A stretch of DNA of 64,000 nucleotides from Corynebacterium coyleae. GTDB lineage: Bacteria; Actinomycetota; Actinomycetes; Mycobacteriales; Mycobacteriaceae. Shown piece by piece: positions 34,885-44,297 of the stretch (the first letter of the stretch is position 1; each line of letters begins with the position of its first letter). Made by a program: the position numbers and the translations under genes. The stretch lies in contig NZ_CP047198.1 in NCBI RefSeq assembly GCF_030408635.1, positions 930,001-994,000 on the forward strand, written 5' to 3'. The notes below the pieces were generated by a model. That model had not been told where the DNA came from. It did not search any database and saw nothing but the letters and a program-made list of their open reading frames with translations.

Positions 34885-36369
34885 CTAGGCGCTGCCCCAG
34901 GACTTGGTTTTTGCAAAGAAGCAGGCAGTCAGAGCGCCGGCGGCGATAACGAGGCACGGCAACCAAATCGACGTTGCCATCGCAGCCGCAAACGGCTCGT
35001 GCAAAAACTCCGGCAGGGGGCCGGAAACCTGCGTTGGCGATGCAGTTGGCGATGCTGGCGGTGTCTCCGCGGCGCCGCCGTTCGCACCCGCGTGTGTACC
35101 CAACCGCGAATCGAGCTGCGCGGACATCATCGCGGCAATCGCCGCCGATCCGATCACTGCACCAATCTGGCGGGTGGTGTTGTACACACTCGAACCGGCA
35201 CCCGCCAACTTCGGGTTCAGGTTGCGGGTGGCAATCATGGAAAGTGGCCCCCACATCATCGAGTTGGCCACGCCGTACACCACCGAAATGGCATACATCC
35301 AGTTCGGGTCAACCCCAGGTGTTGTGATCAGTGCGGTTGCGCCGATGCTTAGCGCCGCCAGCGTCATTCCCGCTATGGCGAACGGCTTCGGGTCGTGCGT
35401 GTTGGTGAGTCTGCCGATGTACGGCGACAACACCCCGGAGACCAAGCCAGACGGCAAGATCAGCAATGCGGCGTGGGTGGGGGAGAGCTCGCCGACGGTT
35501 TGGATGTAGATCATCCACGGAATGACATAAGTGGATACCGCGAAGCCGACGGTGGAGATGGTGAAGGCGGCGAGGGAGAAGTTGCGGTCGTCGAAAAGTG
35601 CAAGCGGCACCAATGCGTTCGTGGATTGGCGTGACTGCCAGCGGAAGAAGAACACCATCGCAACAACGCCAACGACGAGCAGGGTCCACACGCGCCAGTC
35701 CCAGCCGAACTGCTGGGCTTCCTGCACGCCGAAGACGAGGCAGAACATGCCAAGCGCACTGAGCACCACGCCAAGCAAGTCAAAGTGGCGGTTATTCTGC
35801 TCCAGCTTCGGCACAAATACCCAGGCCAGGATGAGTCCGATGATGCCGATTGGGACGTTGACGTAGAAGATCCAGGGCCACCCGGCGGCGTCGACAAGCA
35901 CACCGCCCAGCAGAGGTCCGGTCACCGTGGCAAGGCCGGCAGTCGCACCCCACACACCCATAGCGCCGCCGCGCTCTTTCGGCGCGAATGTGCGGATCAT
36001 CACCGACATCGTCTGCGGCGTCACCAGCGCGCCACCCAAACCTTGGAAAGCGCGGGCGGCGATGAGCGCAGCCGAACTTTCCGCCAACCCGCACGCCAGC
36101 GAAGAAACAGTAAAGATCGTCAGGCCGATCAGATAGATCGTGCGCGGCCCGAAGCGGTCCCCGAGACGCCCCGTGATCAGCAGCGGCACCGCGTAGGCGA
36201 GCAGGTAAGCACTGTTGACCCACAACACCTCGTTATAGGACGCCTCCAACCCGTCAGAGATCGCCGGGATGGCTACGGAGACGATGGTGGAATCCACCAA
36301 AATCATGAAAAAGCCCAGCATCATGCTCCACAGAGCAGGCCACGGCGAGCGCTTTACAGGGACAGTCAC
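34885..36369 (-). CDS. MFS drug exporter, DHA2 (14-helix) family
   Basis: 494 residues with 14 predicted helices. Motif A appears as LLITGRLGDRFGPRTIYLIGL near residue 59 and motif C as GVWGATAGLATVTGPLLGGVLVD near 140. This is the EmrB/QacA type of proton-driven multidrug exporter. There is a Thr/Ser/Pro/Ala-rich loop (ETPPASPTASPT) before the last helix. No adjacent TetR-type regulator is visible. Confidence 0.88.
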   Translation of the reverse strand: MTVPVKRSPWPALWSMMLGFFMILVDSTIVSVAIPAISDGLEASYNEVLWVNSAYLLAYAVPLLITGRLGDRFGPRTIYLIGLTIFTVSSLACGLAESSAALIAARAFQGLGGALVTPQTMSVMIRTFAPKERGGAMGVWGATAGLATVTGPLLGGVLVDAAGWPWIFYVNVPIGIIGLILAWVFVPKLEQNNRHFDLLGVVLSALGMFCLVFGVQEAQQFGWDWRVWTLLVVGVVAMVFFFRWQSRQSTNALVPLALFDDRNFSLAAFTISTVGFAVSTYVIPWMIYIQTVGELSPTHAALLILPSGLVSGVLSPYIGRLTNTHDPKPFAIAGMTLAALSIGATALITTPGVDPNWMYAISVVYGVANSMMWGPLSMIATRNLNPKLAGAGSSVYNTTRQIGAVIGSAAIAAMMSAQLDSRLGTHAGANGGAAETPPASPTASPTQVSGPLPEFLHEPFAAAMATSIWLPCLVIAAGALTACFFAKTKSWGSA

Positions 36370-36402
36370 TGCCGAGATGATACTGGGCTTTCCCAGGGGT
36401 GG

Positions 36403-37905
36403 CTAGAGGCCGAGCATCTGTCGAATCTGAGGCGGAAGCATATCGACGACCTGCTGCGGGATCTGGTCCTTCACATACGGGAACACCAGCATGCCAGCCG
36501 CGCCAAGTGCGGCGACGACGCCCAACACGATGCCTGTGGTGCGCAGAGCGTCGTTGTCCTCGGAGGACAGGAGCGTTTCCGGCTTGCTCTGGACCAGGTT
36601 TTCCTCGGATTGCATGTCCGGAGTGTCGGTGGCGGCGTGCTCTTCGACCTCCAGGACCTTGTCGTCCTCGATAGCCTCATCCATGTTGATGCCGAAGAAG
36701 GTGTCCAGGCCCTTCACGTTGAACTGGGTGGACATGTAGCGGTCGTTCGTGCCGGTGTTCCACTGGGAGACGACGATGTCCATGTTGTCAATCGTGGACC
36801 CAGGCACGATGTAGCCGCCGTAAGGCTGCGACCAGTTCTTGGGATTTTGCGGCCTGAGCCAGGAGCCGTGCTTGGCAATCGTCGCCACGGGCACGTTGTC
36901 CCAGTTTTGCTCAAGCGTGTCGGAGATGCGTACCTCGATGGCCAGCTTCTCCTCGTTGAACATCACGAGCACCCAGTGACCGTTGATGTAGCGCAGGTTC
37001 ATCTCGCCGGCCTTGACACCGTCCGACAGAATTGGGGCAGCGACGTTGCTCCACTTCTTGTCGGCGTCGGGTTCGGAGTAGTCGTAGAGCTCCCACTTGC
37101 TGCGATCCGCAATGTCCTGCGGCTTAAAGCGCGAAAGGAAAACCTTTTCCTTGCGGGTGAAGGCACTCGACATCACGTACACGTAGCCGTCCGGGCCCTT
37201 CTCCCAGGTGATCAGGTCGCCGAGGCCTCCCGGAATGTAATTCGTTGGGGTTTTGGAAATCGACTTCCAGGTCTGGCCGTTGTCGGTGGACTTCCAGATC
37301 TCCGTGTAGAGCACGTTACCGATGCCCTTGTTCCACATGCCCTGCATGTACAAGGTGCCGTCGAGGTTGATCACATCCGACGGGATAAGCGTCAGGTTGT
37401 CGGTGTGGTGGTACGACACCAGGCTTTCCACACGGCGTCCGTTGTTCAGGGGGCGGACAATCTCAATGAACCCGTCGTCGTTCATCTTCGCCACAACACC
37501 AACCGGGCTCAACCATTCGTTCTTGGGGCCCTTGATGGATTCGCGGAAGGAGTCGCCGAAGATCATGGCGAACTCCTTGCTGTTGTTCAGTGGCGCCATC
37601 GCACCCAGGTCGCCGTCCTTAAACCCGACGTGCTTCGAATACTTGCCCAGCACATCGTCCATCACCTGCACGATTGTGCCGTCGGGCATGGTCACAGGGT
37701 CGGACGCACGCTTCTCAGGTGGTTTCGGGAACGTGTAGGACTCGTTTGACGGTGATGAGGGTCGCGACGAGCCGGACGAACCAGACGAGCTAGAAAAGCT
37801 CAGGCTGGACTGAGCGTGCGCGGGGGCGCATACGGAACCGGCGAGAAGCAAGCTGCCTGCGGTGGTAGCACACAGCAAAGCGTTGCGACGAGAGGGGAAA
37901 CGCAT
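36403..37905 (-). CDS. Secreted DUF4185 protein with C-terminal membrane anchor
   Basis: 500 residues: signal peptide (cleavage near APAHA-Q), a Ser-rich linker (SSSSGSSGSSRPSSPS), a large DUF4185 beta-propeller-like domain (about 75-400; GAMAPLNNSKEFAMIFGDSF, WNTGTNDRYMSTQFNV), an acidic stretch and a C-terminal helix (GIVLGVVAALGAAGMLVF). DUF4185 occurs in actinobacterial surface proteins, some with arabinan or other glycan-active relatives. Activity here is unproven. Confidence 0.82.
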   Translation of the reverse strand: MRFPSRRNALLCATTAGSLLLAGSVCAPAHAQSSLSFSSSSGSSGSSRPSSPSNESYTFPKPPEKRASDPVTMPDGTIVQVMDDVLGKYSKHVGFKDGDLGAMAPLNNSKEFAMIFGDSFRESIKGPKNEWLSPVGVVAKMNDDGFIEIVRPLNNGRRVESLVSYHHTDNLTLIPSDVINLDGTLYMQGMWNKGIGNVLYTEIWKSTDNGQTWKSISKTPTNYIPGGLGDLITWEKGPDGYVYVMSSAFTRKEKVFLSRFKPQDIADRSKWELYDYSEPDADKKWSNVAAPILSDGVKAGEMNLRYINGHWVLVMFNEEKLAIEVRISDTLEQNWDNVPVATIAKHGSWLRPQNPKNWSQPYGGYIVPGSTIDNMDIVVSQWNTGTNDRYMSTQFNVKGLDTFFGINMDEAIEDDKVLEVEEHAATDTPDMQSEENLVQSKPETLLSSEDNDALRTTGIVLGVVAALGAAGMLVFPYVKDQIPQQVVDMLPPQIRQMLGL

Positions 37906-37973
37906 GGGAGGGCCTTCTTAAACAAAGATGTCGAATTGCGTGTGAATAAGCCCTTAGAATGTAGCAGACGAAA

Positions 37974-38000
37974 ACGGCCCCGGCAGGTGCTCGGGGCCGT
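37974..38000. terminator. Intrinsic terminator after the cupin gene
   Basis: A perfect 9-bp stem (ACGGCCCCG / CGGGGCCGT) with a 9-base loop, preceded on the plus strand by AAAA, which becomes a T-run on the minus strand. It lies just beyond the stop of the cupin gene. Confidence 0.75.
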
Positions 38001-38032
38001 GACGTTATTGCTGTACGTTGCCTGTGTTTGGA

Positions 38033-38452
38033 TTAGACAGCGTCGTGTTCATCCGGGTCGTTATCGGCGTCCGCCTTGGTCTCGTGACGGGTGCCCGGCT
38101 TGTGCTCTGGCGGTGCGTAAATGGAGTACAGCTTTGCCGGCTTGTCGGACTCGTTGACAAAGTTGTGCCACTTGCCGCCCGGGACGAATGCTGCCCAATC
38201 ATCCTTGATCACTTCGTCGACTTCGAGGTCGTCCTCGGATGCGCCGATCATTGCGCGCAGCTCGCCTTCTTCGAGGCGCAGGAACTGGTCATGACCGTCG
38301 TGGATCTCAGCGCCGATCTCGCCGCCCGGCGGGATGGTCATGACGGTCAGCTGCAGGAACTTGCCGGTCCACAGGGTGTCGCGGAACGCCTCGTTATCAA
38401 GCGTCGCCTTTTCAATGTCAACGACGTACGGATTCGGTCCATGGTCAGCCAT
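38033..38452 (-). CDS. Cupin domain protein
   Basis: 139 residues. The two cupin motifs are present: PGGEIGAEIHDGHDQFLRLEEGELRAMIG (metal ligands in H-x-H/Q/E pattern) and AAFVPGGKWHNFVNESDKP. A very acidic Asp-rich tail follows. Single-domain cupins include isomerases, dioxygenases and binding proteins; no specific reaction can be assigned. Confidence 0.85.
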   Translation of the reverse strand: MADHGPNPYVVDIEKATLDNEAFRDTLWTGKFLQLTVMTIPPGGEIGAEIHDGHDQFLRLEEGELRAMIGASEDDLEVDEVIKDDWAAFVPGGKWHNFVNESDKPAKLYSIYAPPEHKPGTRHETKADADNDPDEHDAV

Positions 38453-38505
38453 GATTGCTCCTTAAACTTCGGGTTCGTTACGGTTCCCACCATAGGAGCT
38501 TTTGC

Positions 38506-39582
38506 TTATCGACGATGCCTTCCGCCACGACGACGCTTCCGGTTCCGCCTCCTGAGCTGGACCTTCTCCACCTCGGTGAGGTAGCCCTCTGGGCGGTCGT
38601 TCTGCGCAACTCGTGTTGCGTCCGGGCGCTTCGCGGGCGCTGCAGGCGCTGCGGGCTTGTCGGGTGTTTCGGTCTCGTCGAGACGCGCGAACATCTCCGT
38701 CGGTGCGTCGAGCTCGTCTGGGCGGCCTTTGCCCTCAAGCGAGACATAGCGTGCGGTGTGCTTCGGGTGCACCGTGTCTTGGGGGTCGATCGCTGCGTCG
38801 CGCTCCACGGTGATGGCCCAGCTGCCGTCTGGAAAGTCGATCACTTGCCACGGCGTGATCTGGCGTGCCGGCGCCGCCGATAGCGGCGGGACGGTGTCGG
38901 TGCCTTCGTCCGGGCTTGCGGCATCCAGTGCCGCCATGCCGTCGAGCAGGATTGCGCGTGCCCAAAGGTTGCCGTGCTCGTAGGAGCGAACCCATTCGAC
39001 GACCTCGGGCTCCGCAAGCGAGCCGAGCACCTTGCCATCCAGGGTCGCGACGGCGGTGTCTCCGAGCGCTTGCAATCCGACGAACCATTGGCCAGGGGAG
39101 CGGTGTGCTAGATCTGCCGCGTTAAATTCCCCTTCGGTGGTGTCGATGACCAACATGTCGCCGGCACGCAGGACAGTGGCGGTCTCAGGTGCGTTGTTGC
39201 GCGGAACCGCCAACTGGGGCTCGGGCAGCAACAAGTTGACCTCGAATTGGCCGATGTCGCGTTCCAACTTCACTGCCGCCAGGGCAACGGGTTTCAGGAT
39301 TGAGGAGTGGACGCGCTCCACCTCGTCGAAAAGCGAACGCCACTGTGGCGAAACTTCCCCGAGCACTGGTCCAGCCAGCATGCTGTTTTGCGATGCTGCA
39401 TTGTGTAGCCGCAAACGCCACGACGCGTTGAGGGGGTTCGCCTCAAGCACGACGGGCACGTAGGAGGTGCCCCGCTTACCAGCGAAATCCGAGAACAACG
39501 CCGCTTGGGAGACGTGATCTACGGGGATTTCAACGGCCGCACCCCATGTGGATGGAGCCAGTGGGTAAAGCTTTTGTGCCAT
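38506..39582 (-). CDS. Hypothetical cytoplasmic protein with Arg-rich C-terminus
   Basis: 358 residues, no signal peptide or transmembrane helix. The main part has mixed alpha/beta character, followed by a Pro/Ala linker (ETPDKPAAPAAPAKRP) and a strongly basic end (QLRRRNRKRRRGGRHRR) that suggests nucleic-acid or ribosome binding. No known domain recognised. It is close upstream of the cupin gene on the same strand (53 bp). Confidence 0.6.
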   Translation of the reverse strand: MAQKLYPLAPSTWGAAVEIPVDHVSQAALFSDFAGKRGTSYVPVVLEANPLNASWRLRLHNAASQNSMLAGPVLGEVSPQWRSLFDEVERVHSSILKPVALAAVKLERDIGQFEVNLLLPEPQLAVPRNNAPETATVLRAGDMLVIDTTEGEFNAADLAHRSPGQWFVGLQALGDTAVATLDGKVLGSLAEPEVVEWVRSYEHGNLWARAILLDGMAALDAASPDEGTDTVPPLSAAPARQITPWQVIDFPDGSWAITVERDAAIDPQDTVHPKHTARYVSLEGKGRPDELDAPTEMFARLDETETPDKPAAPAAPAKRPDATRVAQNDRPEGYLTEVEKVQLRRRNRKRRRGGRHRR

Positions 39583-39602
39583 GGGCGCATTGTAGGCGCA
39601 GC

Positions 39603-40562
39603 CTACGCAGCGTCCGTCGGGGCAGTCTCTTGGGAGCGCTCGGATGCGTCACCACCGCGCAGTTTGCCCACAGCAGTGACGATGCCGACGATGATGAAGC
39701 CGACGATCAGGCCAACGACGAGCGAGACGCCGGTGTCCACGAACCAGCCAAGCACACCGCCACCGACGAGTTCCTGACCCTTTTCGATGATGTGGTGTGG
39801 CCAGTCAATGCCGAAGACCTCATCGAGGCCACGAACAATGAGGTGACCGCCGACCCAGAGCATCGCAACAGTGCCGATAACGCCGATGGTGCTAAGCACG
39901 TACGGCATGCCTTTCACCAGTGCGTGACCGGTTTTCGGTGCGTTGCCACGCTTGATCATGCCGTGGCCGATGTCATCGATCTTCACCAGTAGTGCCACAG
40001 CGCCGTAGACGGCAAACGTGATGAAAATGCCAACCGCGAGCAGTACTGCGGCCTCCATCCAAATTGACTGGTCCTTGACCTCGTCCAACGCGATGATCAT
40101 GATCTCCGCGGAAAGGATCAAGTCCGTGCGGATCGCGCTGTTGACCAGAGAATCCTCGTCCTGCTCTGTTCTATTGACCGCTTGTTCTTGCTGCTCCTCG
40201 GCGTCGGAGGAAAGCTTATGGGCGATCTTCTCCGCGCCCTCAAAGCACAGGTATGCGCCGCCAAGCATGAGGATCGGGACCAACGCCCACGGTGCAATCG
40301 CGTTGAGCAGCAGTGCGACCGGCAGAATAAACAGCAGCTTGTTGCGCAGGGATCCTTTGGTGATGCGCCAGATCATCGGAAGCTCACGCGCCGGAGTAAC
40401 ACCGGAGACGTATTGCGGGGTGACCGCGGCATCGTCGATTACAACCCCGGCTGCTTTCGTGGATGTTTTTGCGGTCAAGGTGGCGACATCGTCGACACTT
40501 GCCGCGGCTTGTCGTGCGATCAGTGCGACATCGTCGAGAAGTGCGAGGAGGCCACCGGCCAT
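39603..40562 (-). CDS. DUF808 family membrane protein
   Basis: 319 residues with the family signature at the N-terminus (MAGGLLALLDDVALIARQAAASVDDV) and about six transmembrane helices (LLNAIAPWALVPILMLGGAYLCFEGAEKI is typical). Function unknown; homologue of E. coli YedI. The ATG at 40562 starts exactly at the family N-terminus; a longer open frame to 40784 is not supported. Divergent from the peptide-transport operon. Confidence 0.88.
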   Translation of the reverse strand: MAGGLLALLDDVALIARQAAASVDDVATLTAKTSTKAAGVVIDDAAVTPQYVSGVTPARELPMIWRITKGSLRNKLLFILPVALLLNAIAPWALVPILMLGGAYLCFEGAEKIAHKLSSDAEEQQEQAVNRTEQDEDSLVNSAIRTDLILSAEIMIIALDEVKDQSIWMEAAVLLAVGIFITFAVYGAVALLVKIDDIGHGMIKRGNAPKTGHALVKGMPYVLSTIGVIGTVAMLWVGGHLIVRGLDEVFGIDWPHHIIEKGQELVGGGVLGWFVDTGVSLVVGLIVGFIIVGIVTAVGKLRGGDASERSQETAPTDAA

Positions 40563-40778
40563 GAGGGTCCTTTCATACAGGTGCAACTGCTTTGCGACGC
40601 AAACGCCACGGGCCTCGAGTGTATTGCACGTACCTCCTGACACACGATGCTCACAGCGTTTCAAAAGATATTTGTGAAACTCCCCACGGGCGACCGTCAA
40701 GTGTGGTGAAATACATGGACATCCAAATTGTGAGCCACAGGACATTCCTTGGCTCCATACTTGGTCGAAGGAGAACAC

Positions 40779-42377
40779 ATGCAACTGAAGAAGACAGCGG
40801 CGATTCTTGGCGCCGGTGCCCTGACGTTCGGTCTGGTCGCCTGCGGTGACTCAAACGATTCTGCAGATGGTGGCGCTGAAGGCACCACCAGCGGTGGCGA
40901 CAACTACGTTCTTGTCAACGGCTCGGAGCCGCAGAACCCGCTCGTACCGGGCAACATCAACGAGACCGGTGGCGGCCGCATCATCGACCAGATCTTCGCA
41001 GGCCTGGTCTATTACGACGGCGACGGCGAAGTGCAAAACGATATCGCCGAGTCCATCGAGCCGGAAGGCGACGCAGGCTACCGCGTCACCCTGAAGGACG
41101 CGAAGTGGTCCGACGGCACCACAGTGACCGCCAAGGACTTCGTCGACGCATGGAACTACACGGTAGAAAACTCGCTGCTCGGCGCGTACCACCTCGAACC
41201 GATCAAGGGCTTCGAGGAGGGCAAGAAGCTCGAGGGCCTCGAAGTTGTCGACGACAAGACCTTCACTATCGAGCTGGCCCAGCCGGAGTCTGACTTCCCG
41301 AGCCGCCTTGGCTACACGGCGTTCTTCCCGATGCACCCGTCCGCATACGACGACATCGAGGCGTACGGTGAGAAGCCGATCTCCAATGGCCCGTACACGC
41401 TGTCCGAGTGGAACCACAACCAGAACGCAGTTGTTGTCCCGAACGCTGAGTACGACGGCCCGCGCAAGGCCCAGAACGACGGCCTGGACTACGTCTTCTA
41501 CGCGCAGCAGGACGCCGCCTACGCCGACCTGCTCTCCGGCAACCTGGACGTCCTCGACGCCATCCCGGACTCTGCATTCGCCACCTTCGAAGACGAGCTC
41601 GGCGACCGTGCAGTGAACCAGCCAGCAGCGATCTTCCAGTCCATGACGATCGGTGAGAAGGCCGACCACTTCAGCGGTGAGGAGGGTGCGCTTCGTCGTC
41701 AAGCAATCTCGCGTGCGATCAACCGCGAGGAGATCACGGCAACGATTTTCGACGGCACCCGCACCCCGGCCACGGACTTCACCTCCCCGGTGCTGCCGGG
41801 CCACTCCGACAGCCTCAACGGTGTTGAGGTACTGAAGTACGACCCGGAGGAGGCGAAGCGTCTGTGGGCTGAAGCCGACGCAATCGCACCGTTCACCGGC
41901 GAGTTCACCATCTCCTACAACGCTGACGGTGGCCACCAGGCATGGGTCGATGCTGTTGCGAACTCCATCCGCAACACCCTCGGCATCGAGGCAGTGGGCA
42001 ACGCGTACCCGGACTTCAAGTCCCTGCGCGATGACGTGACCAACCGCACCATCGAAGGCGCATTCCGTACCGGCTGGCAGGCAGACTACCCGCTGCTGAG
42101 CAACTTCCTTGGCCCGTTGTACGGCACCGGCGCAGGCTCGAACGACGGCGACTACTCCAACGCTGAGTTCGACGACCTGCTGAAGAAGGCCAACGGTGCA
42201 GCAGACCAGGAAGCAGCCGTGAAGGACCTCAACGCGGCGCAGGAGATCCTGCTGAAGGATCTGCCAGCAATCCCGCTGTGGTACTCGAACCTGACCGGTG
42301 GCTACTCCGAGGACGTTGACAACGTTGTCTTCGGCTGGAACCAGGTGCCGCTCTACTACCAGATCACCAAGAAGTAA
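40779..42377 (+). CDS. Peptide/oligopeptide-binding lipoprotein (ABC transporter family 5), copy 1
   Basis: 532 residues with lipobox LVACG near residue 22 and the family 5 extracellular solute-binding fold (VTLKDAKWSDGTTVTAKDFVDAWNY; PLWYSNLTGGYSE). It captures peptides for the permeases encoded after copy 2. GAAGGAG lies a few bases before the ATG. It is followed by a terminator, so it may be produced in excess over the permeases. Confidence 0.92.
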   Translation: MQLKKTAAILGAGALTFGLVACGDSNDSADGGAEGTTSGGDNYVLVNGSEPQNPLVPGNINETGGGRIIDQIFAGLVYYDGDGEVQNDIAESIEPEGDAGYRVTLKDAKWSDGTTVTAKDFVDAWNYTVENSLLGAYHLEPIKGFEEGKKLEGLEVVDDKTFTIELAQPESDFPSRLGYTAFFPMHPSAYDDIEAYGEKPISNGPYTLSEWNHNQNAVVVPNAEYDGPRKAQNDGLDYVFYAQQDAAYADLLSGNLDVLDAIPDSAFATFEDELGDRAVNQPAAIFQSMTIGEKADHFSGEEGALRRQAISRAINREEITATIFDGTRTPATDFTSPVLPGHSDSLNGVEVLKYDPEEAKRLWAEADAIAPFTGEFTISYNADGGHQAWVDAVANSIRNTLGIEAVGNAYPDFKSLRDDVTNRTIEGAFRTGWQADYPLLSNFLGPLYGTGAGSNDGDYSNAEFDDLLKKANGAADQEAAVKDLNAAQEILLKDLPAIPLWYSNLTGGYSEDVDNVVFGWNQVPLYYQITKK

Positions 42378-42421
42378 CACCCCGCTGTTGGCGAATTAGA
42401 TTCGCGACAACGGCAACGACC

Positions 42422-42469
42422 GCGCCGTCCACATCCCCCCTGGGTTGTGGCGGCGCAGTTTCTATTTTT
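42422..42469 (+). terminator. Intrinsic terminator/attenuator after binding protein copy 1
   Basis: GCGCCG-T-CCACA pairs with TGTGG-CGGCGC (11 bp with one bulge) around a 12-base loop, followed by AGTTTCTATTTTTC. Lies between the two tandem binding-protein genes. Confidence 0.75.
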
Positions 42470-42600
42470 CGGTCCCTTGGACCGCACGCGCGGGGCGGCC
42501 GGATTATGGGAGGTTACGTTTATTGTGGTGGACTCCTTAGAGCACGCTGAGTGTTTGACAGCACAACATGCGAAAACATGAAAAGACACAAGGAGTCAAG

Positions 42601-44178
42601 GTGCATATCAAGAAAGCAGTTGCCGCCCTCGGCGCCGGCGCACTGGCGCTCGGCCTTGCCGCATGTGGTGGCTCCGCCGACAATTCTGCCGACGGAGCTG
42701 GAAACTACGTTCTGACCAACGGTTCCGAGCCACAGCGTCCGTTGCTGCCCGCAGATACGAATGAGACTGGCGGCGGCCGCATCGTCGATGTCCTGTACGC
42801 AGGTTTGACCTACTACGACAAGGACGGCGAAAGCCACAACGAGCTCGCAGAGTCCATCGATCTCGAGGGTGAGAAGACCTACCGTGTCACGCTGAAGGAC
42901 ACGAAGTGGGCCGATGGTACCCCGGTGACGGCGAAGGACTTCGTCGACGCGTGGAACTACGCAGTCGAGAACTCCCAGATGAACGCGTACTTCTTCGAGC
43001 CGATCAAGGGCTACGAGGACGGAAAGCCGCTCGAGGGCCTGGAGGTTATCGACGACAAGACCTTCACCATCGAGCTCGAGCAGCCGGAGGCTGACTTCCC
43101 GCAGCGCCTCGGCTACACGGCATTCTCGCCGCTTCACCCGTCTGCGTTCGACGACATGGAAGCGTACGGCGAAAACCCGATCTCGAACGGCCCTTACAAG
43201 CTGCTGGAGTGGAACCACAACCAGGACGCCATCGTGGTGCCGAACGAGGAGTACCAGGGTGATCGCAAGGCGCAGAACGACGGCGTGAACTTCATCTTCT
43301 ACGCCCAGCAGGACGCGGCCTATGCCGACCTGCTCTCCGGAAATCTCGACGTGCTCGATGCTGTGCCGGATTCTGCACTGGCCAACTTCGAAGACGAGCT
43401 TGGCGAGCGCGCTGTGAACCAGCCAGCAGCTGCATTCCAGTCGATCACCATCAACGAGAACGAAGAGCACTTCGGCGGCGAGGAAGGCAAGCTTCGTCGC
43501 CAGGCAATCTCTAAGGCGATCGACCGCGAGCAGATCACCAAGACCATTTTCGACGGCACCCGCACCCCGGCGACCGACTTTGCTGCACCGGTGATCCCGG
43601 GCCACTCCGACAACCTTGAGGGCGTCGACGTGCTCAAGTACGACCCGGAGGAGGCAAAGCGCCTGTGGGAGGAAGCCGACAAGATCAACCCGTACACCGG
43701 TGACCTGGAGATCTCCTACAACTCCGATGGTGGCCACCAGGCATGGGTCGATGCTGTTGCGAACTCCATCCGCAACGCCATCGGCATCGAGGCAGTGGGC
43801 AACGCCTACCCGGACTTCAAGTCCATGCTCGACGATATGGACAACGACGCCGTCAAGGGCGCATTCCGTACCGGCTGGAGCGCTGACTACCCGTCGCTGG
43901 GTAACTTCCTGATCCCGCTGTACGGCACGGGCGCTTCCTCGAACTATGCGCGTTACTCCAACCCGGCAGTCGACGCACTGCTGGAAGAAGCAGCAACCGC
44001 AGCTTCTCCGGAAGCTGCTGCTGAAAAGTACAACGAGGTGCAGAAGGTTCTGTTTGAGGATCTGCCAGCGATCCCGCTGTGGTACTCCAACGTTGCAGGT
44101 GGCTACTCCGAAAACGTAGAGAACGTCGCGTTCTCCTGGCGCTCACTTCCGGTGCTGCATCAGATCACCAAAAACTAG
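42601..44178 (+). CDS. Peptide/oligopeptide-binding lipoprotein (ABC transporter family 5), copy 2
   Basis: 525 residues with lipobox GLAAC near residue 20, closely similar to copy 1 over the whole length; a 47-bp run (41929-41975 and 43730-43776) is identical. The GTG at 42601 is chosen because AAGGAG lies 5-6 bases upstream; an in-frame ATG at 42568 would give an unusual leader. Two binding proteins on one transporter may widen the range of ligands. Confidence 0.92.
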   Translation: MHIKKAVAALGAGALALGLAACGGSADNSADGAGNYVLTNGSEPQRPLLPADTNETGGGRIVDVLYAGLTYYDKDGESHNELAESIDLEGEKTYRVTLKDTKWADGTPVTAKDFVDAWNYAVENSQMNAYFFEPIKGYEDGKPLEGLEVIDDKTFTIELEQPEADFPQRLGYTAFSPLHPSAFDDMEAYGENPISNGPYKLLEWNHNQDAIVVPNEEYQGDRKAQNDGVNFIFYAQQDAAYADLLSGNLDVLDAVPDSALANFEDELGERAVNQPAAAFQSITINENEEHFGGEEGKLRRQAISKAIDREQITKTIFDGTRTPATDFAAPVIPGHSDNLEGVDVLKYDPEEAKRLWEEADKINPYTGDLEISYNSDGGHQAWVDAVANSIRNAIGIEAVGNAYPDFKSMLDDMDNDAVKGAFRTGWSADYPSLGNFLIPLYGTGASSNYARYSNPAVDALLEEAATAASPEAAAEKYNEVQKVLFEDLPAIPLWYSNVAGGYSENVENVAFSWRSLPVLHQITKN

Positions 44179-44207
44179 GTGGTAACCTAAGCAACCACGC
44201 AAAGTGG

Positions 44208-44229
44208 CCCGTTCGCATTTTGCGGCGGG
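44208..44229 (+). other. Weak hairpin between binding protein copy 2 and permease
   Basis: CCCG-TT-CGCA pairs with TGCG-G-CGGG around a TTT loop. With no clear T-run it is better viewed as an mRNA-stabilising or attenuating stem that lets the binding proteins outnumber the permeases. Confidence 0.4.
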
Positions 44230-44297
44230 TCATTACTCGTTTCACACTCAAAATTGGTTTTCGTCCCGACTCACATGGAAAAGGAGAGCCCGGAACC

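Noticed and set aside
34854-34895. Direct repeat CTAGGCGCTG twice
   Set aside because: Ten bases only, in a short gap, with no further structure; chance is likely.
35785-37749. Plus-strand open frame of 654 codons
   Set aside because: Antisense shadow of the MFS exporter and DUF4185 genes.
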